From assembly GCF_011316935.1 (NCBI RefSeq), contig NZ_WLYS01000003.1, forward strand, positions 124,001-188,000: DNA of 64,000 nucleotides, in the 5' to 3' direction. Every line of letters begins with the position of its first letter. Within the stretch, counting starts at the first letter, position 1. This DNA is from Sphingobacterium chungjuense. Lineage in GTDB: Bacteria > Bacteroidota > Bacteroidia > Sphingobacteriales > Sphingobacteriaceae. This document shows positions 6,781 through 15,805 of this stretch, one piece after another. The notes under the pieces were generated by a model that saw only the letters and a list, made by a program, of their open reading frames with translations, did no database searches and was not told the DNA's origin. The translations under genes and the position numbers were made by a program.

Positions 6781-8793
6781 ATGAATAATAAAGCAGGTAT
6801 TTTTGCGATGGTTCTCCTGAGCATTCTTACTTTATCTGGATGTTCTGACAAATTGGTAGAAACTCCGGGAGAGTTACTACGGTTACAAATTGGTGTCGAG
6901 GGAATAACAGCATCCGTGGACAATGTTAGTACCTCGACATCACAGCGGAGTGTGCAAAATTCGGATAATATCTCCTCTGCATTTTCGGGTGACGAATCGG
7001 GATTTGTAGCTAGTCTTACAACCATCCAAGATGGATTGGTAGGCACTTATGATGAAGATTATATCAATAGCTCTACCATTCCAAACGCAACAAAAAACAC
7101 CATCAGTCGTGCTACGATCGATATGCCACAAGGTTACACTTATCGTGTGATACTTTACAATAGAAATACGGGTGAATTTTGGAGAACAATACATGCGAGA
7201 TCAGGCACGCCAGCAACAGTAGATGGACAGAGAGGAGTAACCTATACGTGGTACGCATACTCTTACAACAATATGGAAGAAATACCCGCACCCACAAATC
7301 TGTCGAATCCTTCCATAGAAACTCCAACCGACAAAGCGCTGATGTATGCGACAGGCGAGATCAACATACCTACCACGGGCGAAGCAGAAGCTAATATCAT
7401 AGGAATTTTATTTGAGCACAAAGTAGCGCAATTACGTATTAGAATTGATGCAACATCGCTAGCCACCTATGCGACCATAAATAATTTGAATGCTACATTT
7501 GATAATCCTTCGTACATCAAAAAAGGCCAATTTAATATCCGAGGAAATCGTATAAGTCAGATCGAAGCGGCACCTATTGAAACTATCTTTAATACCCGTT
7601 CGGCGACAAACATATGGGATAGAAGTTTCTTCACAGTAGATCCGCAAGTATTGAGTACCTACAGAATCACGATAAATGATCTACCCGTAAGATTTACGGG
7701 CGTACCTGATGCTTTGGCAAATCGCAATCTTGCAACCTACTTTGGGATGGCTAATCGACCCGTGTTTACTTCGAGTTTCAGAAATCCTGTGATCGGGCAG
7801 CGCTTAACCTCCAACATTTTTCTCAACTATCAGCCATCTTCTTTGCGCGTACTACACATATCAAGTGGCTCAAGCGATGGATTTGCACTGGAGCAAGGGC
7901 CATCTTGGCAGTTTATCAATTCGAAGGAGAATTTTGGTGATTTGCCTCAAAGTGTGGTAAAAATAGGATCTTGGACAAATGGCGGCGGAGCTTGGGAAGG
8001 CGGAACTGCAACCAGTAACTCTGCTCAGAACAGAATGACCTTTAGCACGAGTAATGCTTTTGATACTCAAATTCGTACTAGGCTAGCAGCAGGCGCACCA
8101 AATAGACCTGATGTGGTGATTATTGGTTTCAACGTCAGTTCTATCTCACCCATTTTTGGCACTGCATTGAATGATTTTATCAATGATAGAGGCGTTGTTG
8201 TCATGATGCTGCAAAGCGTTTCTAATAATGATCAAAATAGCGCAAACTTCTTCAACAATCTGTTCGGTGTCAATAATATTGGTTTTTTCAATAATACTGG
8301 CGCATCAGGCGCGATGTATCCCATTGATGGAAACAATCCTACAGATGTAATATTGAATGGACCATTTGGAGATGTGCGTAATCAGTATTGGGGCGACGAT
8401 CGTGGTCCATCGACATTGGGTATCGTGAATGCACCTGCTAATCAAATCACCATCTATTCTCGAGAGCAAGCCATCAACAGAGGAGTGGCAGGAACCAGAG
8501 GTGCAACCATGTTTATACACAATACTAAAAGTATATTTTTCGTTGGCGATGGTGGATTTGTGGCTTATAGTGCTGGAGGTGCTAACAATATGACGGCCTT
8601 TCCATTTTTATACGATGCAACGACGACTCGTCCGCTTCCAAAGCCCTTCGGAAACTCGAGTAATGGGTATGTCGCCGGAAGTAGAAGCGCATACAATAGC
8701 ATCGTGATGGCGAATGTAATGGCATGGGCCGTACTTAAGGCTGAATTAGAAGGAATCAGACCATGGCGGTATGCCGCACCACCAAGACCATAA
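6781..8793 (+). CDS. Fimbrillin-like surface lipoprotein with extra C-terminal domain
   Basis: A 670-residue lipoprotein starting at the ATG at 6781; an in-frame ATG at 6727 would overlap the peptide gene and lacks a signal. Lipobox LSGC gives lipidated Cys21. Residues 20-360 look like the fimbrillin/Mfa-like group: short lipoprotein start, Ser/Thr/Asn-rich beta strands, GYTYRVILYNRNTGEF and a GVTYTWYAYSYN strand. Residues 375-660 look different: LRVLHISSGS, PDVVIIGFN, LNDFINDRGVVVMMLQS and NSIVMANVMAWAV resemble a Rossmann-like, glutamine-amidotransferase/ThuA-type fold, without a nucleophile I can identify. Likely anchored outside the cell. The two-domain reading is inference. Confidence 0.72.
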   Translation: MNNKAGIFAMVLLSILTLSGCSDKLVETPGELLRLQIGVEGITASVDNVSTSTSQRSVQNSDNISSAFSGDESGFVASLTTIQDGLVGTYDEDYINSSTIPNATKNTISRATIDMPQGYTYRVILYNRNTGEFWRTIHARSGTPATVDGQRGVTYTWYAYSYNNMEEIPAPTNLSNPSIETPTDKALMYATGEINIPTTGEAEANIIGILFEHKVAQLRIRIDATSLATYATINNLNATFDNPSYIKKGQFNIRGNRISQIEAAPIETIFNTRSATNIWDRSFFTVDPQVLSTYRITINDLPVRFTGVPDALANRNLATYFGMANRPVFTSSFRNPVIGQRLTSNIFLNYQPSSLRVLHISSGSSDGFALEQGPSWQFINSKENFGDLPQSVVKIGSWTNGGGAWEGGTATSNSAQNRMTFSTSNAFDTQIRTRLAAGAPNRPDVVIIGFNVSSISPIFGTALNDFINDRGVVVMMLQSVSNNDQNSANFFNNLFGVNNIGFFNNTGASGAMYPIDGNNPTDVILNGPFGDVRNQYWGDDRGPSTLGIVNAPANQITIYSREQAINRGVAGTRGATMFIHNTKSIFFVGDGGFVAYSAGGANNMTAFPFLYDATTTRPLPKPFGNSSNGYVAGSRSAYNSIVMANVMAWAVLKAELEGIRPWRYAAPPRP

Positions 8794-8847
8794 TTATGCA
8801 GAAGAGTATAACACAAATTTGTAAGTGCAAATAAGTACATGTAAAAA

Positions 8848-8882
8848 AAGGTTCAGCGCATATTTCCTTTGCGCTGAACCTT
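8848..8882. terminator. Bidirectional terminator hairpin
   Basis: Stem AAGGTTCAGCGCA (8848-8860) pairs perfectly with TGCGCTGAACCTT (8870-8882), with a 9-base loop. An A7 tract lies just left of the stem, giving a T tract for the minus strand. It sits between the convergent fimbrillin-like gene and the FMN reductase gene. Confidence 0.85.
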
Positions 8883-8912
8883 ATACTTTATCGCTAGTCT
8901 TTGTGGCGACAT

Positions 8913-9467
8913 CTAAACGTGTCTATTAGCAAAATCGATATAAGCGTTTAGCGCTTTTGTTAAAAAGCGACCACTATCTTCTTTTAGCAGCGAGCCATCT
9001 TCATCAAAACACGCTTGTACATTAGCGATATACACTTCCGGTTGTGCCAGAGTGGGCATATTTAGATAGGCCAATGACTGTCTTAAATGATGATTTGCCC
9101 CAAATCCACTTTGATTACTAATGGACGAAGAAATTACCATAGCTGGCTTTCCATCCCAAACACTGCTACCATAAGGACGAGATCCGACATCTATAGCATT
9201 TTTCAAAACGCCGGGCACCGAACGATTGTATTCAGGCGTGATAAAGATGATACCATCAAAAGATTTGATTTTTTGCCGAAAAGGCGCATATTCTGCCGGT
9301 TCATCATTTTCGTCGTAGTCTTGATTGTAAAGAGACAAACCACCAATCTCCACCATTTCCAATGATACGCCTTGCGGAGCCTGTTCTCTCAGATACTGAC
9401 CGATTGCTTTGTTATAAGAACCCTTGCGTAATGATCCTACCACGATTCCAATATTTTTAACTGCCAT
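8913..9467 (-). CDS. NADPH-dependent FMN reductase
   Basis: A 184-residue flavodoxin-like oxidoreductase that reduces FMN or quinones/azo compounds with NAD(P)H. Signs are the FMN phosphate loop VVGSLRKGSYNKAIGQ near the N terminus and the family signature ITPEYNRSVPGVLKNAIDVGSRP around residues 75-100. The start is set at MAVKNIG (9467) because the sequence from there begins directly with the first beta strand; an ATG 24 bases upstream adds an unrelated segment. Single-gene unit, convergent with the fimbrillin-like gene and divergent from the YkvA gene. Confidence 0.9.
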   Translation of the reverse strand: MAVKNIGIVVGSLRKGSYNKAIGQYLREQAPQGVSLEMVEIGGLSLYNQDYDENDEPAEYAPFRQKIKSFDGIIFITPEYNRSVPGVLKNAIDVGSRPYGSSVWDGKPAMVISSSISNQSGFGANHHLRQSLAYLNMPTLAQPEVYIANVQACFDEDGSLLKEDSGRFLTKALNAYIDFANRHV

Positions 9468-9580
9468 AATGTTATTCAATTTGATGTACAATAAACAACA
9501 CCTAGCGTACTAATTTGGTTTTTTGCTTGGGCATAGTTATTGTCTTCTATGTAGTGATTTGTGAACAAGAAAGGACAATA

Positions 9581-9955
9581 ATGATTAAACCAAGGTATTT
9601 TGTAAAGGCTTTAGCACTATATAAGGTGTTTAGAACCTATCAATTGAACAGAAAGGATTTGGATAAAGCAGACAGCTTGTCAGCTAATCTAAAAGCGCAT
9701 GGGGAGGATTTTAAGTTGATGGTTAGTATGGCGAAAGATACGTTGACCGGCAAGCACAAGATGAATAAGTGGAATATGTCTATCATTGTAGGTACAATAG
9801 TTTATGTGATATCTCCTTTAGATGCTGTGCCCGATATTATTCCGGTACTTGGCTGGCTGGATGATGTCGCTATTGTGAGCTACGCACTAAGCAAATTGCA
9901 AAAGGAAATGGAGCGATACAAAAAAGAGCAGCAACTACAGCCTGCGAAGATTTAG
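9581..9955 (+). CDS. YkvA family (DUF1232) protein
   Basis: A 124-residue protein with the DUF1232/YkvA signature: a hydrophobic segment with YVISPLDAVPDIIPVLGWLDDVAIVSYAL around residues 68-96. Family members are small membrane-associated proteins of unknown function. I chose the ATG at 9581 over one at 9515 because an AAGGA sequence sits 9-13 bases upstream and the extra N terminus is not family-like. The C terminus is charged and likely cytoplasmic. Monocistronic, followed by a strong hairpin. Confidence 0.85.
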   Translation: MIKPRYFVKALALYKVFRTYQLNRKDLDKADSLSANLKAHGEDFKLMVSMAKDTLTGKHKMNKWNMSIIVGTIVYVISPLDAVPDIIPVLGWLDDVAIVSYALSKLQKEMERYKKEQQLQPAKI

Positions 9956-9970
9956 CAAAATTAGTTACAT

Positions 9971-10018
9971 GAAGAAAGCCTCTTGTAAACCAAAAAGAGT
10001 TCGCAAGAGGCTTTCTTC
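9971..10018. terminator. Terminator hairpin between convergent ykvA-like gene and purL
   Basis: Perfect 15-bp inverted repeat: GAAGAAAGCCTCTTG (9971-9985) and its complement at 10004-10018, with an 18-base loop. Located 15 bases after the YkvA gene and 40 bases after the end of purL, so it could serve both strands. Confidence 0.8.
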
Positions 10019-10057
10019 TGTATAATCAACCTCAAATATGGAGGAGTGCATCTTCTT

Positions 10058-13000
10058 TTATGCCGATGGATGCGATTCAATCCATTTGCGTGCATTTACA
10101 AATGCTTCTAACCAAGGCGACACCTCATCTTGGCGACCAGCAGGATAGTTTGCCCAGTTCCATTGGAAGATAGAACGTTCGATGTGCGGCATAGTCACCA
10201 AATGGCGACCAGTTTCATCGCACAACATCGCTGTATTATAATCCGATCCGTTTGGATTATGCGGATAAGATTCATAACCATATTTACCGACAATCTGATA
10301 TTGGTTTTCTGCCTCCGGCAAATAGAATTTACCCTCGCCATGCGAAATCCAAACACCTAATGTACTACCAGCAAGCGTAGAAAGCATGACCGATTTGTTT
10401 TCTTCGATACGAACAGATACGAAGTTTGATTCGTGTTTACCAGAAGTATTGTGATGCATCTTGCCGTGCTCGGCATGTGAAGGATTGATTAACTCCAGCT
10501 CCATAAACAACTGACAGCCATTACATATACCGACTGATAACGTATCTGGTCTGGCAAAAAAGTTGTCCAATGCTTTTTTTGCTTTTTCATTATATAAAAA
10601 GGCACCGGCCCAACCTTTGGCAGATCCTAATACATCCGAATTGGAGAAGCCACCAACGGCACCGATAAACTGAATATCTTCTAGCGTTTCACGACCGCTA
10701 ATCAAGTCGGTCATGTGCACATCCTTGACATCAAATCCTGCTAAGTACATCGCATGCGCCATCTCGCGCTCCGAGTTAGATCCTTTCTCGCGAATGATGG
10801 CAGCCTTTGGTCTTGCTACAGTTTTATCAATCTGTGGCAACTTGCCATCAAAATTTGCAGGTAATACGAAGTTTAATGGTTGCTGCTTATAGTTCTCATA
10901 ACGCAACTCAGCCGTACCATTTTTAGATTGTTTCTGATCCAGTAGGAAAGAGGTTTTGAACCAAGTATCACGCAAGGTCGCTACACTAAATTCAAATTTA
11001 TCGCTGTTGTTAGCGAAGGTGATCTGATCACCCACTTGCGGTGCTCCGATTTTCGCCAACTCAATTCCTGCTGCTGCAAATGCCGATTCGAAAGCGGCAT
11101 CGTCCGTAGCCTGTAGCACCACAGCGATATTCTCATTAAACAATGCTTTGACGCTGTCTTGTTCACCCAAGGAGGTCAAATCATATTGTGCACCTAAGTT
11201 GATAGAAGAGAACGACAACTCTAATAAGGTAGTTATTAAACCGCCAGAACCGATATCGTGCCCAGCTGCGACCAAACCTGATCCGATCGCATCTTGAATA
11301 GCATTAAATGCTTGCTTGAAGAAAGCAGCATCTTTAATGTCCGGAACTTCCTGTCCTACTTTGTTTAAAATCTGCGCGAAAGATGATCCGCCTAATTTTA
11401 ACTGATCTTGAGATAGTGATATATAATAAATTGATCCTGCATCGGCTTTCAACACCGGCTCTATTACTTTAGATATATCATTACAGTTGCCTGCTGCCGA
11501 GATAATTACCGTTCCCGGCGCGATAACCGATTCACCGTTAGGATATTTCTGCTTCATAGAAAGCGAATCCTTTCCAGTAGGAATATTGATACCTAATGCA
11601 ATCGCAAATTCAGAACAAGCTTCCACTGCTTGATATAAGCGTGCATCCTCACCTTCATTATTACAAGCCCACATCCAGTTCGCAGAAAGAGAAAGACCTT
11701 TCATACCGTCTTTAATTGGCGCGAATACGATATTGGATAAAGCTTCGGCAATAGCCGTACGGCTCGCAGCAGCCGGATTTACGATAGCGGCTACGGGAGA
11801 ATGACCGACCGTGGTGGCAATTCCTTCTTTTCCTTTGAAATCCAAAGCCATGACACCAACATTGTTTAGAGGCAATTGCAATTCACCAACACATTGTTGT
11901 TTAGCAACACGTCCGCCAACACAACGATCGACTTTATTCGTTAACCAATCTTTGGCTGCGACTGCTTCCAATTGTAGTACTTGATCAAGGTAAGTTGGAA
12001 TTTGATCAGCACTATATGCTAAATCAGCATAATCACGCGCTACCGTCTGATCACGCATGATCGTTTTTGGCGAAGAGCCAAAGAAATCTTCCAACGCGTA
12101 ATCCATTGGCTTAGCGCCTGTAGTTTGCGAAGCGAAGGTAAAACGATGATCTCCGGTCACATCACCCACCGTGTACATCGGTGCACGCTCGCGATCAGCA
12201 ATGGTTTTTAAACCTGTAATATCTTGTTCACCAATCACCAAGCCCATACGTTCTTGGGATTCATTACCAATAATTTCTTTGGCCGAAAGGGTAGGATCAC
12301 CTACAGGTAATTTGTCCAGATCAATCAAGCCGCCCGTATCTTCTACCAATTCTGACAAGCAGTTTAAGTGGCCACCAGCACCATGATCATGAATAGATAC
12401 AATGGGATTGTGATCTGATTCAACCATAGCACGTACCGCATTGGCAGCACGTTTTTGCATTTCGGGATTAGAACGCTGAATCGCATTTAATTCAATTCCT
12501 GAACCAAAAGCGCCCGTATCCGCAGAAGATACCGCAGCACCACCCATACCAATGCGGTAGTTTTCACCGCCCAGAATGACAATTTTATCACCAGTTTTTG
12601 GCGTATGTTTTTTTGCTTGATCTAATTTTCCATAACCTACACCACCGGCTTGCATAATTACTTTGTCGTAACCTAAAGTGCGACCAGCTTCTGCATGCTC
12701 GAAGGTAAGCACAGAACCGGTAATTAACGGTTGACCAAATTTATTCCCGAAATCAGAAGCACCGTTCGATGCTTTGATCAGAATATCCACCGGACTTTGA
12801 TACAGCCAAGGACGCTCAGGAACCGCTTGTTCCCAAGGGCGATCTGCTAATAAACGAGAATAAGCCGTCATGTAAATCGCCGTTCCGGCCAATGGAATCG
12901 ATCCTTGGCCACCGGCCAAACGATCACGAATCTCACCACCAGAACCAGTGGCAGCTCCTGCAAAAGGTTCTACCGTGGTAGGAAAGTTATGTGTTTCCGC

Positions 13001-13735
13001 TTTCACCGAAAGCACCGAATCGAAGACTTTCTCTTCGTAAAAATCGGGCTTATCAGCAGATTTTGGCGCGAATTGTACCAATTGCGGACCAGCAACAAAC
13101 GCCACATTATCTTTGTATGCAGAAACAATACTGTTAGGATTCGTTTCCGAAGTTTTCTTTATTAATTTAAATAGGGAAGTGGGTTTTTCTTCTTCATCAA
13201 TGATGAACGTACCATTAAAGATCTTGTGACGGCAATGCTCTGAATTAGCTTGTGAGAAGGCGAACACTTCCGCATCCGTCAATTTGCGATCAAGCTTTTC
13301 CGAAAGGCCGTTTAAATAAGCGACTTCTTCGGCATTCAATGCCAAACCTTCGGAATCATTGTATGCTGCGATATCATCTATGTCTAAAATAGGTTCTGGC
13401 GCAATGTCGATCGTATACAAGTCTTGCTTCAAGGCCGGATATCGTTGCGAAATCATCGGATCGAAGTCCGCAAAATCTGCTGCAACCGGCGTAAACTCTT
13501 CGATGCGAATAATGCCTTCGATGCCCATATTCTGGGTAATCTCTACGGCATTGGTACTCCAAGGCGTCAACATGGCCGCACGCGGACCAACGTAGGTTTG
13601 TGCTATTTCTGTCGCTTCTAGAATAGACGCGTTGCCAAAAAGCCAGTTGAGTTTACTAATAGTTTCAGCGGAAAATGCCGTTTGAGCTTGCACCGCATAC
13701 ACGATACCTTGTTGGTTACGAAAGAAATGGATCAT
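10058..13735 (-). CDS. purL: Phosphoribosylformylglycinamidine synthase, large single-chain type
   Basis: Catalyses the ATP- and glutamine-dependent conversion of FGAR to FGAM, step four of purine synthesis. At 1225 residues it is the fused PurL form (as in E. coli), not the PurLQS complex. In order: N-terminal PurS-like domain, linker with SEKLDRKLTDAEVFAFSQANSEHCRHKIFNG, two AIRS-like halves (including GGQGSIPLAG and HDHGAGGHLNCL), and a C-terminal class I glutaminase domain with nucleophile Cys in SVGICNGCQLF and the His in ISHGEGK. It is a single-gene unit on the minus strand. Confidence 0.97.
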   Translation of the reverse strand: MIHFFRNQQGIVYAVQAQTAFSAETISKLNWLFGNASILEATEIAQTYVGPRAAMLTPWSTNAVEITQNMGIEGIIRIEEFTPVAADFADFDPMISQRYPALKQDLYTIDIAPEPILDIDDIAAYNDSEGLALNAEEVAYLNGLSEKLDRKLTDAEVFAFSQANSEHCRHKIFNGTFIIDEEEKPTSLFKLIKKTSETNPNSIVSAYKDNVAFVAGPQLVQFAPKSADKPDFYEEKVFDSVLSVKAETHNFPTTVEPFAGAATGSGGEIRDRLAGGQGSIPLAGTAIYMTAYSRLLADRPWEQAVPERPWLYQSPVDILIKASNGASDFGNKFGQPLITGSVLTFEHAEAGRTLGYDKVIMQAGGVGYGKLDQAKKHTPKTGDKIVILGGENYRIGMGGAAVSSADTGAFGSGIELNAIQRSNPEMQKRAANAVRAMVESDHNPIVSIHDHGAGGHLNCLSELVEDTGGLIDLDKLPVGDPTLSAKEIIGNESQERMGLVIGEQDITGLKTIADRERAPMYTVGDVTGDHRFTFASQTTGAKPMDYALEDFFGSSPKTIMRDQTVARDYADLAYSADQIPTYLDQVLQLEAVAAKDWLTNKVDRCVGGRVAKQQCVGELQLPLNNVGVMALDFKGKEGIATTVGHSPVAAIVNPAAASRTAIAEALSNIVFAPIKDGMKGLSLSANWMWACNNEGEDARLYQAVEACSEFAIALGINIPTGKDSLSMKQKYPNGESVIAPGTVIISAAGNCNDISKVIEPVLKADAGSIYYISLSQDQLKLGGSSFAQILNKVGQEVPDIKDAAFFKQAFNAIQDAIGSGLVAAGHDIGSGGLITTLLELSFSSINLGAQYDLTSLGEQDSVKALFNENIAVVLQATDDAAFESAFAAAGIELAKIGAPQVGDQITFANNSDKFEFSVATLRDTWFKTSFLLDQKQSKNGTAELRYENYKQQPLNFVLPANFDGKLPQIDKTVARPKAAIIREKGSNSEREMAHAMYLAGFDVKDVHMTDLISGRETLEDIQFIGAVGGFSNSDVLGSAKGWAGAFLYNEKAKKALDNFFARPDTLSVGICNGCQLFMELELINPSHAEHGKMHHNTSGKHESNFVSVRIEENKSVMLSTLAGSTLGVWISHGEGKFYLPEAENQYQIVGKYGYESYPHNPNGSDYNTAMLCDETGRHLVTMPHIERSIFQWNWANYPAGRQDEVSPWLEAFVNARKWIESHPSA

Positions 13736-13772
13736 TAGAAATACTGCGTAAGAAATTCTTCAAAATCAAACA

Positions 13773-13780
13773 CAAAATTA
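13773..13780 (-). promoter_or_regulatory. Candidate -7 element for purL
   Basis: On the minus strand this reads TAATTTTG, a full match to the Bacteroidota -7 consensus TAnnTTTG, about 38 bases before the purL start. I do not see a clear TTTG -33 partner at the usual spacing, so support is partial. Confidence 0.35.
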
Positions 13781-13801
13781 GCTAATTTTAGTGTAAAACG
13801 T

Positions 13802-13834
13802 ACACAGAAATACCGTTGTTAGTAATTTCTGTGT
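13802..13834 (-). terminator. Possible terminator of the lipocalin gene
   Basis: Ten-bp inverted repeat ACACAGAAAT (13802-13811) / ATTTCTGTGT (13825-13834), 15 bases past the stop of the minus-strand lipocalin gene. The following ACGTTTT gives only a weak T tract, so this may equally be a regulatory hairpin upstream of purL. Confidence 0.45.
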
Positions 13835-13848
13835 TTATCCACAGCTGA

Positions 13849-14388
13849 TCAATCTATTTCATGATCCGCCCATACCAATTGATCGGTGGCATACCCAGCA
13901 CGTACCGCGTATTGCACATATTTTTGTCTGATATGTTCCGGTACTTTTTTGTCGCGGGAAAGTATCCACATGTAGTCTGTATTTTCGCCAAATACCAGTG
14001 CATATTTATAATCTTGATCAATATGCATGATATTGTAACCCGAGTAGAATGGCCCGAAAAAAGATACTTTTAAGGCGCCAATATGATCTTTACCCAAAAA
14101 TTTTGCTTTTCCTCTGCTCTCTTTCCATTTCTTTTTGACCGTATCAAAGCCGCGATTCAGCACGGTGATCGCACCATCTAGGCGTAAATCGTATGTAGCA
14201 GTCACTTCTTGCAGATTTTTCTCCCAGAAAAAATCCAACCGTGCCACCTCATGCCATGTGCCCATATATTTCGTTTTATCAAAATCATCGACGACCGGTA
14301 CATTTGAACGCACCGGTTTCAAAATCTGGTATGCTGCCGTTCCTATGGCTATTGCAGAAAGTGCTAATAGCGATTGTTTCTTATCCAT
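13849..14388 (-). CDS. Lipocalin family protein (second Blc-like paralogue)
   Basis: A 179-residue lipocalin with the same core as the operon-borne copy at 2512-3069: GTWHEVARLD, GALKVSFFGPFYSGYN and YMWILSRDKKVPEHIR. The two align along their whole mature length and are clearly paralogous. This copy lacks a lipobox; instead it has a hydrophobic stretch at residues 6-24 (SLLALSAIAIGTAAYQILK) after MDKK, which could be an uncleaved anchor or a signal peptide. Monocistronic and divergent from the DUF4268 gene. Probably lipid binding at the cell envelope (inference from family). Confidence 0.88.
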   Translation of the reverse strand: MDKKQSLLALSAIAIGTAAYQILKPVRSNVPVVDDFDKTKYMGTWHEVARLDFFWEKNLQEVTATYDLRLDGAITVLNRGFDTVKKKWKESRGKAKFLGKDHIGALKVSFFGPFYSGYNIMHIDQDYKYALVFGENTDYMWILSRDKKVPEHIRQKYVQYAVRAGYATDQLVWADHEID

Positions 14389-14475
14389 CCTGTAACATTT
14401 TGTATTAAAAACAGTCTAAGATTCCAAAAGTTTCTGCGGAATTGATAATTTTACATACTACAAAAAGCAAAAGTA

Positions 14476-14934
14476 TTGTACGGAAAAGACGAGGTAAAGA
14501 GAACAAAGGAAGCATTTTGGACTGCGTATGGGCAATACATGCGCGTTATTCCTTTTGAAGATGGGGAAAAGCAGAGCTGGATCAATTATAAAACAGGCGT
14601 TAAGCACTTATTTTTCCGAATGGAAGCTCACCACCAATCTGCTCGCATCGCGATCGAATTAGATCATCCTGATGAAGGCATACGTACATTAATGTATTCT
14701 CAATTAGAACAGTATCGCCACATTTTGCACGCGGAATTGGGCGAAGACTGGGATTGGCTACCTAATACACAGAACGAATACGGAAAAGAATTCGCGGTGG
14801 TACAAACAACCATCCGAGCCAATATCATGGAAAAGGCCGATTGGCCTACTTTGATCTCCTTTTTCAAACCCAGAATGATCGCCTTAGATAGTTTTTGGTC
14901 ATCCGCAAAATACGCTTTCGAAATATTCAAATAA
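14476..14934 (+). CDS. DUF4268 domain-containing protein
   Basis: A 152-residue protein of the DUF4268 type, a domain with some relation to restriction-endonuclease-like folds; no biochemical role is established for small stand-alone members. Recognisable are the opening KEAFWTAYGQYMR, the FFRMEAHHQSARIAIEL strand region, and the end WPTLISFFKPRMIALDSFW. The frame is closed by a stop 30 bases upstream and has no ATG before the conserved region; the apparent start is TTG at 14476, giving MYGKDEV. It is followed 27 bases later by a nuclease gene, so they may be cotranscribed. Confidence 0.8.
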   Translation: MYGKDEVKRTKEAFWTAYGQYMRVIPFEDGEKQSWINYKTGVKHLFFRMEAHHQSARIAIELDHPDEGIRTLMYSQLEQYRHILHAELGEDWDWLPNTQNEYGKEFAVVQTTIRANIMEKADWPTLISFFKPRMIALDSFWSSAKYAFEIFK

Positions 14935-14961
14935 ACAACACTATAATAACAACATCAACAC

Positions 14962-15753
14962 ATGAACAACTTTTTTAAATCCGTCGTTATTTTGCTATTA
15001 GTTAGCAGCAGCAACGCGGTTTTTGGCTGGGGAATGACCGGACACCGTGTCATCTCGGAAATTGCGGAAGCACATTTGAGTAAAAAAGCGAAGAAAAACA
15101 TTTACCAATTGATCGGCAACCAAAAGCTTGCCTATTGGTCCAATTGGGCAGATTTTATCAAATCTGATCCCGATCCGGAACTACAAAAAACGGGTTCTTG
15201 GCATTTTGTGAACACCACTGGCAACCTTTCTTATTCAGATTTCGTAACAGAACTTGAGGCTTCGCCAGAAGATAACCTATATAAGGCGTACGCAGCATTA
15301 CGTAACGATGCTAAAAACCGTCAAGGAGATCTAGCTAGAAGACAGCAACAATTGTACTTTATCATTCACTTACTTGCTGATGCACACCAGCCGATGCATG
15401 TTAGTCGCAAAGAAGATCTTGGGGGCAATAAGATCGATATTACATTCTTCGGGAGAAAAGGTAATATTCACCGCGTTTGGGATAGTGATTTGGTAGATAA
15501 TGAAAAATACAGCTACACCGAATATGCGCGTGTACTGGACTATGACAAAAACAATTACGCGAAATATACGCAATCAAGTATGGAAGAATGGTTGTATGAA
15601 TCACATCAAATAGCCAACCAGATTTATGACGATGTAGCTAAAGACACGGACCTAAGCTACCAATATATATACCGCTATAAGTATACGATGGAAGCTTGCT
15701 TGCTAAAAGCAGGATTACGCTTAGCGAAAGAATTGAATGATATCTACGGTTAA
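14962..15753 (+). CDS. S1/P1 family nuclease, secreted
   Basis: A 263-residue zinc-dependent nuclease of the S1/P1 family, which cuts single-stranded nucleic acids and may remove 3' phosphates. A signal peptide ends near residue 22-23 so that the mature chain starts at Trp in WGMTGHRV, as required for the N-terminal zinc ligand. Other ligands are visible: the Asp in WADFIKSD, the His in GSWHFVN, HLLADAHQPMHV, and GGNKIDITFF / NIHRVWDSDL. Periplasmic or secreted. It sits between the DUF4268 gene (27 bases) and an M13 peptidase (52 bases), possibly one transcription unit used in nutrient scavenging. Confidence 0.93.
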   Translation: MNNFFKSVVILLLVSSSNAVFGWGMTGHRVISEIAEAHLSKKAKKNIYQLIGNQKLAYWSNWADFIKSDPDPELQKTGSWHFVNTTGNLSYSDFVTELEASPEDNLYKAYAALRNDAKNRQGDLARRQQQLYFIIHLLADAHQPMHVSRKEDLGGNKIDITFFGRKGNIHRVWDSDLVDNEKYSYTEYARVLDYDKNNYAKYTQSSMEEWLYESHQIANQIYDDVAKDTDLSYQYIYRYKYTMEACLLKAGLRLAKELNDIYG

Positions 15754-15805
15754 GAATAAATCGTAGATTAGTACAAAAACACAAACAACTAAACAATAAG
15801 AATAC

